Origin: an uncultured Holophagales bacterium
GTDB taxonomy: Bacteria > Acidobacteriota > Thermoanaerobaculia > UBA5066
DNA length: 7,608 nucleotides
Assembly (NCBI GenBank): GCA_937864895.1
Contig: CALMDF010000558.1
Location: 1-7,608, forward strand
Direction of reading: 5' to 3'
Below the pieces are notes generated by a model, which worked only from the letters and a program-made list of their open reading frames with translations, was not told the DNA's origin and made no database searches. Made by a program: the position numbers and the translations under genes. Below, piece by piece: positions 1 to 6,963 of this stretch (the stretch's first letter is position 1; each line of letters begins with the position of its first letter).

Positions 1-663
1 GAGACCTTCGACGGCGTCCGGCTCGCGGGAGCCTTCTTCCCGCCGCCGTCGCCCGACCGCCCCGTCGTCCTCTACTTCCACGGCAATGCCGAGGCGGCGG
101 CCCACAACCTGCCGTTCGCCGACGCTCTCCGCGCCCGCGGCCTCGGCGTCTTCCTCGCCGAGTACCGCGGGTACGGCGGGCTTGCGGGCTCGCCCTCCGA
201 GGTGGGGCTCTACGCCGACGGCGAGGCGGCTCTCGCGGAGCTGGGCCGTCTCGGCGTACCGGCCGAACGCGTCGTCCTCGTGGGCCGCTCGCTCGGCTCG
301 GGCGTCGCCGTGGAGCTCGCGACCCGCCACCGGGTCGCCGCGGTCGTCCTCGTCTCGGCCTACACGTCGGTCGTCGACCTGGGACGAACCGTCGCCGGCC
401 CGCTCGCCCCGATGTTCGTCCGCGACCGTTTCGACTCGCTCTCGAAGATCGGGCGGATCGCAGCACCCGTCGTCCTCGTCCACGGGACCCGCGACGACGT
501 CGTCCCGGTGACGATGGGGCGCCGCCTTGCCGCCGCTCGGCCCGACGCCCGCTGGGTCGAGGTGCCCGAGGCGACGCACAACGACTTCCTCGGCCTCGCC
601 GGAATCGTCGCCCGCGAGATCCAGGCGCTCTTGCCTGAGTCGACCCCGGCCGAACGGCCGTAG
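1..663 (+). CDS. Alpha/beta hydrolase, 5'-truncated by window edge
   Basis: The reading frame is open from base 1 and stops with TAG at 661-663, giving 220 visible residues; the start lies outside the window. It is a serine hydrolase of the alpha/beta-hydrolase fold, resembling the BEM46/ABHD13-like group. Seen directly, numbering from the window start: an oxyanion-hole type HGN at residues 27-29 after a hydrophobic strand, the nucleophile elbow GRSLGSG with Ser97, the acid in HGTRDDVVP (Asp165), and the catalytic His193 in EATHNDF. Order and spacing of Ser-Asp-His are those of the family, and all three catalytic residues are intact. Known members are esterases, lipases or peptidases; the substrate cannot be read from sequence. 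Because the N-terminus is missing, a signal peptide or membrane anchor (common in this group) cannot be assessed. The methionine at 202 is internal, since clear family sequence precedes it. Confidence 0.9.
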   Translation, partial: ETFDGVRLAGAFFPPPSPDRPVVLYFHGNAEAAAHNLPFADALRARGLGVFLAEYRGYGGLAGSPSEVGLYADGEAALAELGRLGVPAERVVLVGRSLGSGVAVELATRHRVAAVVLVSAYTSVVDLGRTVAGPLAPMFVRDRFDSLSKIGRIAAPVVLVHGTRDDVVPVTMGRRLAAARPDARWVEVPEATHNDFLGLAGIVAREIQALLPESTPAERP

Positions 664-736
664 CGCTGGCGCCGCCGCTCGTGTCGTCCCGGCCGGGCGC
701 CGCCATTCCGCCAACCGGGACGCGGACGCGCCGGGC

Positions 737-742
737 TACCAT
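737..742 (+). promoter_or_regulatory. -10-like element (TACCAT) of the thioredoxin-like gene
   Basis: TACCAT matches TATAAT at four of six positions and sits in otherwise very GC-rich sequence. Only 8 bases separate it from the ATG at 751, so transcription would start at or within a base or two of the start codon. No Shine-Dalgarno sequence lies between them and no good -35 hexamer is visible. The inferred transcript is leaderless or nearly so. Confidence 0.4.
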
Positions 743-750
743 CTCCCGCC

Positions 751-1320
751 ATGGGCACGACGACGCCTCCTCCCGGCCTGCCGAACACCTACGGCCCGCC
801 GGCCGCGGGCTCCCCCGTCTCCCCCGGGCGATCCCCGTGGAGGATCGCGCTCTTCGCCCTGGCCGCTATCGCGGCCCTCCTCTGGTTCCGTCGCCCGTCG
901 TACCTTCCGGACCTCGCGCTCGGCTCGGCGACCGCCGAGGGCGTTGCTGCCTCTTCGACCGCCGCGCCCGTCAACTGCGCCGGCGCGAACGGCTGCCTCG
1001 TCGTCTACGTCGCACCGTGGTGCGGCCCGTGCCGCTCGTCGCTGCCCGGAGACGTCGCCCTTGCGGACCACCTTCGGACGAAGGGTTACGAGACGGTCTT
1101 CGTCGTCGGAATGGACGAGGAGCCGGCCTGCCTCGAGATGACCAGGTCGATCGGGCGGCCGGCCCGCCTCGACACCGACGGGAGATGGGCGAAGGCCGCC
1201 GGGGTCCGCGGCGTGCCGCACTTCCTCGTGACGACGCCGACCGGGAAGATCGTCAAGCGGCAGGCCGGGGCGTACATCGCCCCGCCCGAGCAGGTCGCGC
1301 AGCTCCTCGGGATCTCCTGA
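751..1320 (+). CDS. Membrane-anchored thioredoxin-fold protein (WCGPC)
   Basis: 189 residues. It begins with a Pro/Gly/Ser-rich cytoplasmic stretch (1-29), followed by one hydrophobic segment at about 31-46 closed by RR, which suggests an uncleaved N-terminal anchor with the catalytic domain in the periplasm. The thioredoxin domain runs from about 72 to the end. The active site is WCGPC at 90-94 (redox cysteines 91 and 94), preceded by a strand (LVVYVAP), and the cis-proline is Pro156 in RGVPHF. Members reduce, oxidise or isomerise disulfides in exported proteins or in cytochrome c maturation. The CGPC dipeptide is typical of reducing thioredoxins and TlpA/ResA-type proteins, but the exact role is not determined. 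Further cysteines at 76, 82 and 127 lie outside the motif; 76 and 82 could form a structural disulfide. The start at 751 is supported by the adjacent -10-like box; no Shine-Dalgarno is present. It follows the hydrolase by 87 bases. Confidence 0.88.
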   Translation: MGTTTPPPGLPNTYGPPAAGSPVSPGRSPWRIALFALAAIAALLWFRRPSYLPDLALGSATAEGVAASSTAAPVNCAGANGCLVVYVAPWCGPCRSSLPGDVALADHLRTKGYETVFVVGMDEEPACLEMTRSIGRPARLDTDGRWAKAAGVRGVPHFLVTTPTGKIVKRQAGAYIAPPEQVAQLLGIS

Positions 1321-1349
1321 ACCAGCTCCCGGAGAGGCTCCTTTCCGAC

Positions 1350-1372
1350 CCGGACGCTAGAATGCGGTCCGG
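1350..1372. repeat. Inverted repeat CCGGAC-N11-GTCCGG around a -10-like box
   Basis: CCGGAC (1350-1355) is repeated in perfect inverted orientation as GTCCGG (1367-1372). The inner dinucleotides GC at 1356-1357 and 1364-1365 nearly extend the symmetry. The repeat brackets TAGAAT (1358-1363), the -10-like element of the following two-gene module. An operator placed like this could let a repressor block RNA polymerase, as in autoregulated toxin-antitoxin operons. This is inference; GC-rich DNA produces short inverted repeats by chance. Confidence 0.3.
1358..1363 (+). promoter_or_regulatory. -10-like element (TAGAAT) of the AbiEii module
   Basis: TAGAAT matches TATAAT at five of six positions, the best such match noticed in the window's intergenic regions. 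It lies 17 bases before the GTG at 1381, giving a predicted leader of about 10 bases. No convincing -35 box is found at the normal distance. The upstream gene ended at 1320, so the module appears to have its own promoter. Confidence 0.45.
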
Positions 1373-1380
1373 ATCGAATC

Positions 1381-1986
1381 GTGACAGAGGACCTTCGCCC
1401 GAGGATCGAGGAGGAGATCGACCGGCTCGTCGACGAGTGCCGGTTGAGCTGTCTCTGGTACCTTCGACCGGACTACTACCCGAAGGACGACCTTCAGCGC
1501 GACCGGGTCCTGGAACGCATCCAGCGAAACGGCGACCGCGCCGCTTTCCAGAAGGCGGCGGAGCTCAGGCGATGGCTCTCACTCCGTTCCAGCGCCAGGT
1601 CTGCCGTCTCCTGGCCGGGGTCCGCGCCGCAGCCGGTGCGGGCTACATGGCCGGCGAAGCATCTCTCAACGAGGTCCTCGGCGGCGAGCGTGTCTCTCGC
1701 GACCTCGACCTCTTCCACGACAGCGAGGAGGCCGTCGGTTCCGCCTGGGACGCCGACCGGCAAATTCTCGAAGCCCGCGGCTACGCCGTCCGGGTCGTCC
1801 GGGAACGGCCGTCCTTCGTCGAGGCCGAGGTCGAGAGCGGAGGCTCGTCCGTCCTCGTGCAGTGGACCCGCGACAGCGCCTACCGGTTCTTCCCTCTCGT
1901 CGGGCACCCCGAGCTCGGTCTCACCCTTCACCCGTTCGACCTCGCGACGAACAAGGTCCTCGCCCTCGTGGGCCGGCTGGAAGTGA
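1381..1986 (+). CDS. Small helical protein upstream of AbiEii-type gene; true C-terminus uncertain
   Basis: Not a family I can name. The frame starts with GTG at 1381, just downstream of a strong -10-like box, and is open to TGA at 1984-1986 (201 codons). Only about the first 70-75 residues look like a real protein: charged, mostly helical, with RIEEEIDRL, a CLWYLRPDYYP segment, RNGDRAAF and AAELRRWL, plus Cys20 and Cys24. Beyond that the sequence becomes Ser/Thr/Arg/Pro-rich, as expected when a GC-rich gene is read out of frame, and it overlaps the AbiEii-like gene by more than 400 bases. From memory, a protein of about 75 residues with this kind of sequence often precedes AbiEii-like nucleotidyltransferases in proteobacteria and ends a little after the SSARS position (near 1600), so the native stop may have been lost here. 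It could be an antitoxin or accessory partner; it does not look like the AbiEi antitoxin. Function unknown. Confidence 0.55.
   Translation: MTEDLRPRIEEEIDRLVDECRLSCLWYLRPDYYPKDDLQRDRVLERIQRNGDRAAFQKAAELRRWLSLRSSARSAVSWPGSAPQPVRATWPAKHLSTRSSAASVSLATSTSSTTARRPSVPPGTPTGKFSKPAATPSGSSGNGRPSSRPRSRAEARPSSCSGPATAPTGSSLSSGTPSSVSPFTRSTSRRTRSSPSWAGWK
1560..1563 (+). promoter_or_regulatory. Shine-Dalgarno (GGAG) for the AbiEii-like gene
   Basis: GGAG lies 8 bases before the ATG at 1572, inside the coding part of the upstream small gene. This supports the chosen start and suggests translational coupling between the two genes. Confidence 0.5.
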
Positions 1987-2397
1987 GGGACTGGGTCGAC
2001 ACCATTCTTCTGCCACGAGAGGCTTCAAAGGCTCGGTTTTCTCGCGTGGGCCGCCTGTGGAAAGGACCCCGGATTCAGCCCCGCAGCAATCCTCCAGTTC
2101 GCGGCGCGTTCGAGCCACTACAGCGCCGAGGAAATCTCCGAGCTCGATTTCGACGGCATCCCTCCGTCGGCGGCCCGCCTTTCGCGCGACTGGAGAACGA
2201 TGCTCGCCGAGGCAGACGAGATCGTCGCGGCGCTACCGCCGGAGAAGGCGGGTACTTGCGTCCTCCGCGGGAGCGGCGAGCTGCTCTCCGTCACGGCCTC
2301 CGAGCTTCCCGGTCTTCTCGAGCGCGGAGAAGTCCTCTTCCACGAGGGCCGACTCCACGGCGCATTCCCGCAGCCCGTCGTCAGGCGACGAGCCTAA
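1572..2397 (+). pseudogene. AbiEii-family nucleotidyltransferase, frameshifted
   Basis: A nucleotidyltransferase of the AbiEii/AbiGii toxin superfamily, which in type IV toxin-antitoxin and abortive-infection systems transfers nucleotides to targets such as tRNA. The N-terminal part is read from ATG 1572 in one frame: SRDLDLFHD at residues 42-50 with the metal-binding pair Asp44/Asp46, DLATNKVLAL with Lys128, and RLEVRDWVD with Asp140/Asp143. Around base 2007 homology leaves this frame and continues, one base skipped, in the frame running to TAA at 2395-2397: CHERLQRLGFLAW, CGKDPGFSP, then a helical C-terminal part ending GAFPQPVV. Without a shift the first frame runs to a stop at 2400-2402 with an Arg-rich nonsense tail after about residue 146. 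Restored, the protein would be 274 residues. All catalytic residues precede the shift, but the C-terminal half would be lost. Cause may be decay of a toxin, +1 recoding or a sequencing error. It overlaps the preceding small gene and probably shares its promoter. Confidence 0.8.
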
Positions 2398-2425
2398 AAT
2401 AGAAAATCAAGACCTGACCCCAGCC
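2398..2425. repeat. AT-rich spacer with a REP/IS200-like end motif
   Basis: This 28-bp gap separates two convergent genes and starts with an AT-rich run (AATAGAAAATC) unlike its surroundings. It contains TCAAGACCTGACCCC at 2407-2421 (reverse complement GGGGTCAGGTCTTGA). I recall this string as one that recurs at the flanks of REP-associated tyrosine transposase (Y1/IS200-like) genes in many unrelated bacteria. No transposase is present here, so at most this is an orphan end or remnant. No hairpin terminator is visible in the gap. Confidence 0.35.
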
Positions 2426-4528
2426 CTAGTTCACCGGTTCGTCTTCGTCCGGGGCGAGGGTCGGGTCGGCGGCGAGGCGGGGGCGGTCGGGAGCGGGAGC
2501 GAGGGAGACGTCGACGGTCTCGTCGAGGACCCAGCGCTCGTAGAGCGTGGCGGGGAGCTCGCGCAGGAAGCGGCTCGGCTCGGTGACGACGACGACGCCG
2601 TAGCGGTCGTAGGCCGAGAGGGGGTGGACGAGGGTCAGCTCGTCCTTCGCCCGGGTGGCCGCGACGTAGAAGAGCCGCCGTTCCTCCTCGAGGCCCTCGG
2701 GGGTGCGGCACGCGCGGAGGTTCGGGAAGCGGTCTTCCTGGAGGCCGATGACGAAGACGGCCTTCCACTCGAGCCCCTTGGCCTGGTGGACGGAGGAGAG
2801 GACGAGCCGCTCGTCGTCCTCGTCGCCGGCGACGTTGTCCTCGCCCGCCGGGTCGCCGAAGAGGGTCACCTCCTCGAGGAACCGGCCGACGTCTTCGTAG
2901 GCGAGGGCGAACTGAGCGAGGGCCTCGAGGTCGTCGAGGCGCGCGGAGTGATTCGGGAACTTCCCCTTCGCGACGTCGCCGTAGCCCCCGTCGTCGACGA
3001 CGTAGCGGATCGCCTCGGCCGGCGACGAGGAATAGGACGGCTTCTTCAGCGTCCTCATCGTCTCGCGGAAGCGCAGGAGCCCCGCGCGGGCGCCGGGAGG
3101 CGCCTTGCCGAGCTCGAGGCCGAGGAAGGCGGCGAGGGGCTCGGGCGACTCGGAGACGGCCTCCCAGAGGACCGCCGCCGTCCGCTCCCCCACCTTCGGG
3201 AGGAGCTTGAGCGCCCTCTTGAAGGACATCTCGTCCTTCGGGTTCACGAGGAGGCGGAGGTGGGCGAGGACGTCCTTGACGTGCGCCTGCTCGAAGAAGC
3301 GCAGCCCCGAGCGGACCTCGTAGGGGATGCCGCGGCGGGTCAGCTCGATCTGGAGCTCGAGGGCCTGGAAGTGGGCGCGGTAGAGGACGCCGATCTCGGA
3401 GAGGGGCGCCCCCTCGTCTCGCAGCTCGAGGACCCGCTGCGCGACGAACTCGGCCTGCTGCGCCAGGTCCCTCGCGCCGACGACGGCGACCGGGACGCCC
3501 GTCTCGCGCGTGGCGACGAGCGTCTTCTCGTAGCGGCGGCCGTTGTGGGCGATAGAGGCGTCGGCGAGCCGGAGGATCTCGGGGGTCGAGCGGTAGTTCG
3601 TCTCGAGGCGGTAGACCGCGGCGCCCGGGTAGCGGTCGGGGAAGCCGAGGAGCGCCTCTGCGTCGGCCCCGCGGAAGGAGTAGATCGACTGCGCGTCGTC
3701 GCCGACGACCATGACGTTCTTCGTCTCCGAGTCGACGGCGAGGAGGTCGACGATCTCCGACTGGAGACGGTTCACGTCCTGGAACTCGTCCACGAGGATC
3801 GACCGGAACCGGGTCCCGAGCGCCTTCCTCACCTCGGGGAACATCTCGAGGAGGCGCTTCCAGTTCAGGAGGAGGTCGTCGTAGTCCATCGCGTTCGCGA
3901 GGACCTTCCGCTCGAGGTAGCGGCGGATCACGGCCCTGACGGGCTCGAGCTGCGCGAGCAGGTGCGGGTAGTCGCGCCCGATCACGGAGTCGACCTTCTG
4001 CCCGGTGTTCGCGGCAAAGGAGACGATCGCGCGGAGGAGGTCCCCCTTCGGGAAGCGGCGCTCGGTGATCGGGATCCCGAGGTCGGACGTCGCCGACTCC
4101 AGGAGGTCCTTGCTGTCCTCGGCGTCCAGGATGGAGAAGTTCGGCCGGTAGCCGAGGAGCTCGGCGTGGGGGCGCAGGAGCCGCGCGCCGACGGAGTGGA
4201 ACGTCCCCGCGGTCATCCGCGCGAGATCGGCCCCGAGGAGGCCTTCGACCCGCCGGGTCATCTCCTTCGCCGACCGGTTCGTGAAGGTGAGGAGGAGGAG
4301 CGCCTCGGGCGGGACTCCGTCCTCGACGAGCCGGGAGACGCGGTAGACGAGCGTCCGGGTCTTCCCCGACCCGGCCCCCGCCACGACGACGGTCGGGCCG
4401 TCCGGGGCGAAGACGACCGCCCGCTGCTCGGGGTTCAGCTCCCGCCCGTAGTCGATCCGGTAGCTCCGGGCGGGGGCCTTGCGGAGGACGTAGCGCTTCG
4501 GGACGGGCGGCGGGGCCTCGGGCGGCAT
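2426..4528 (-). CDS. UvrD/PcrA/Rep-family ATP-dependent DNA helicase
   Basis: 700 residues, a superfamily 1A 3'-to-5' DNA helicase acting in repair, replication restart or removal of bound proteins. Motifs in order: Q-motif LNPEQRAVV (31-39); Walker A AGAGSGKT (50-57, Lys56); Ia LTFTNRSAKEM (80-90); Ib GTFHSVGARLL (108-118); Walker B/DExx VDEFQDVN (246-253, Glu248); III VGDDAQSIYSFRGA (275-288); IV NYRST (311-315); V SSVHQAKGLEW (578-588); VI ERRLFYVAATRA (616-627) with the arginine finger. Everything expected for activity is intact. There is a 30-residue N-terminal extension before the Q-motif. The C-terminus ends about 70 residues after motif VI in an acidic, Pro-rich tail. The Tudor-like domain that ends many PcrA/UvrD proteins is not visible, which makes it more Rep-like in outline; I therefore give no symbol. 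The ATG at 4526-4528 is preceded 8 bases upstream by a -10-like box and no Shine-Dalgarno. It is divergent from the pyrophosphatase and convergent with the AbiEii module. Confidence 0.95.
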   Translation of the reverse strand: MPPEAPPPVPKRYVLRKAPARSYRIDYGRELNPEQRAVVFAPDGPTVVVAGAGSGKTRTLVYRVSRLVEDGVPPEALLLLTFTNRSAKEMTRRVEGLLGADLARMTAGTFHSVGARLLRPHAELLGYRPNFSILDAEDSKDLLESATSDLGIPITERRFPKGDLLRAIVSFAANTGQKVDSVIGRDYPHLLAQLEPVRAVIRRYLERKVLANAMDYDDLLLNWKRLLEMFPEVRKALGTRFRSILVDEFQDVNRLQSEIVDLLAVDSETKNVMVVGDDAQSIYSFRGADAEALLGFPDRYPGAAVYRLETNYRSTPEILRLADASIAHNGRRYEKTLVATRETGVPVAVVGARDLAQQAEFVAQRVLELRDEGAPLSEIGVLYRAHFQALELQIELTRRGIPYEVRSGLRFFEQAHVKDVLAHLRLLVNPKDEMSFKRALKLLPKVGERTAAVLWEAVSESPEPLAAFLGLELGKAPPGARAGLLRFRETMRTLKKPSYSSSPAEAIRYVVDDGGYGDVAKGKFPNHSARLDDLEALAQFALAYEDVGRFLEEVTLFGDPAGEDNVAGDEDDERLVLSSVHQAKGLEWKAVFVIGLQEDRFPNLRACRTPEGLEEERRLFYVAATRAKDELTLVHPLSAYDRYGVVVVTEPSRFLRELPATLYERWVLDETVDVSLAPAPDRPRLAADPTLAPDEDEPVN

Positions 4529-4536
4529 CTGCCCGG

Positions 4537-4542
4537 AGTATC
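4537..4542 (-). promoter_or_regulatory. -10-like element (GATACT) of the helicase gene
   Basis: Read on the minus strand, GATACT matches TATAAT at four positions and ends 8 bases before the helicase ATG. The predicted transcript start falls about at the start codon, as for the thioredoxin-like and pyrophosphatase genes. No -35 hexamer stands out. Confidence 0.3.
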
Positions 4543-4543
4543 T

Positions 4544-4559
4544 CGCGCCCCGGGGCGCG
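4544..4559. repeat. 16-bp perfect palindrome in the divergent promoter region
   Basis: CGCGCCCCGGGGCGCG is a perfect palindrome without a spacer, located between the helicase and pyrophosphatase genes, directly behind the helicase -10-like box. It could be an operator for a dimeric regulator or simply a product of high GC content. The lack of a loop or T-run argues against a terminator. Confidence 0.3.
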
Positions 4560-4602
4560 CGCCGCCAGGGCCCAGCGGACCGCCCGTCCGCGGCGTTTCT
4601 GG

Positions 4603-4608
4603 TAGCGT
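4603..4608 (+). promoter_or_regulatory. -10-like element (TAGCGT) of the pyrophosphatase gene
   Basis: TAGCGT fits a loose TANNNT box and ends 6 bases before the ATG at 4615. The expected transcript start is at or next to the A of the ATG, and there is no Shine-Dalgarno in between, which suggests a leaderless transcript. Confidence 0.35.
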
Positions 4609-4614
4609 TGCGGC

Positions 4615-5301
4615 ATGAGCAAGCCGATACCCGAGGGCCTGTGGGAGCTCCTCCCCCTCCTCTTCCGGCCCCACCCGTGGCACGGCATCTCGGTGGGCGA
4701 CGAAGCCCCCGACAAGGTCACCGCCTACATCGAGATCGTCCCGACCGACCCGGTCAAGTACGAGCTCGACAAGACGACCGGCTACCTGAAGATCGACCGC
4801 CCCCAGAAGTTCTCGAACGTCTACCCGTCGCTCTACGGCTTCATCCCGCAGACCTTCTGCGGAGAGGAGAACGCCGCCTTCTGCGCGACGAAGACGAAGC
4901 GCGAGGGGATCGTCGGCGACGGCGACCCTCTCGACGTCTGCGTCCTCTCCGAGAAGGACATCTCCCACGGCGACGTCCTGATGGACGTGATCCCCATCGG
5001 GGGCCTCCGGATGATCGACAACCTGGAGGCGGACGACAAGATCGTGGCCGTCCTCGAGGGAGACGCCGTCTTCGGCCAGCTCCGCGAGATCTACCAGCTC
5101 CCCCCGGCCCTCGTCGACCGGCTCAAGCACTACTTCCTCACCTACAAGCAGTCACCCGACTCGCTGCAGCCCCACAAGGTGGAGATCACCCACGTCTACG
5201 GCCGCGAGGAGGCGCACGAGGTGATCCGCCGGAGCCGCGCCGACTACGACAAGAAGTACGGGAAGCTGCGCGAGCTCCTGACGGCGGCCCTCAAGGCCTG
5301 A
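4615..5301 (+). CDS. ppa: Family I inorganic pyrophosphatase
   Basis: 228 residues. It hydrolyses cytoplasmic pyrophosphate to two phosphates with Mg2+, pulling biosynthetic reactions forward. The family I signature DGDPLDV is at 102-108. By alignment from memory with the E. coli enzyme, active-site residues are all present: Glu40, Lys48 and Glu50 in IEIVPTDPVKYELDK, Arg62, Tyr74 in YGFIP, Asp102/104/107, Asp135 and Asp140 with Lys142 in MIDNLEADDK, and Tyr177-Lys178 in LTYKQS. It is about 50 residues longer than the E. coli protein: an N-terminal extension of about 20 residues, plus an insertion of about 20 (81-101, with Cys82 and Cys90) between YGFIPQT and the signature. Such inserts occur in a subgroup of bacterial enzymes. 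The start is supported by the -10-like box 6 bases upstream. The kinase gene follows after 25 bases and is probably co-transcribed. Confidence 0.95.
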   Translation: MSKPIPEGLWELLPLLFRPHPWHGISVGDEAPDKVTAYIEIVPTDPVKYELDKTTGYLKIDRPQKFSNVYPSLYGFIPQTFCGEENAAFCATKTKREGIVGDGDPLDVCVLSEKDISHGDVLMDVIPIGGLRMIDNLEADDKIVAVLEGDAVFGQLREIYQLPPALVDRLKHYFLTYKQSPDSLQPHKVEITHVYGREEAHEVIRRSRADYDKKYGKLRELLTAALKA

Positions 5302-5326
5302 CGGCGCCGGCCCGCGAAGCCCCGCG

Positions 5327-6919
<1,593 letters not shown>

Positions 6920-6930
6920 CGGCCTCCCGC

Positions 6931-6936
6931 TATCAT
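6931..6936 (+). promoter_or_regulatory. -10-like element (TATCAT) of the OmpA-family lipoprotein gene
   Basis: TATCAT matches TATAAT at five positions and begins 12 bases after the kinase stop. It ends 27 bases before the ATG at 6964, leaving room for a leader of about 20 bases with a ribosome binding site. This suggests the lipoprotein has its own promoter rather than depending only on the kinase operon. Confidence 0.45.
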
Positions 6937-6950
6937 GCCCCCGCAGCTCA

Positions 6951-6957
6951 GAGGGGG
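6951..6957 (+). promoter_or_regulatory. Shine-Dalgarno (GAGGGGG) of the lipoprotein gene
   Basis: GAGGGGG lies 6 bases before ATG 6964 and fixes that start. It is the clearest ribosome binding site in the window. A run of five C at 6938-6942 could pair with its five G (6953-6957) across a 10-base loop and mask the site; this is only a possibility. Confidence 0.6.
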
Positions 6958-6963
6958 ACACCG

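Noticed and set aside
664..736. GC-rich inverted repeats (GGCGCC / CCCGGCCGGG) after the hydrolase gene
   Set aside because: No T tract and no single dominant hairpin; expected by chance at this GC content.
1331..1344. Possible terminator GGAG-AGG-CTCC followed by TTT after the thioredoxin-like gene
   Set aside because: The stem is only four pairs with a three-base T run; too weak to call.
681..1571. Upstream extension of the AbiEii-like frame back to 681
   Set aside because: The frame is merely open there; it is Arg/Pro-rich and overlaps the thioredoxin-like gene out of frame. The ATG at 1572 has a Shine-Dalgarno and starts the recognisable protein.
1862..4618. Long open frame on the + strand (918 codons) across the helicase gene
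   Set aside because: It is antisense to a helicase with all motifs intact; its Arg/Glu/Gly/Val-rich composition is what high-GC codon bias gives on the opposite strand.
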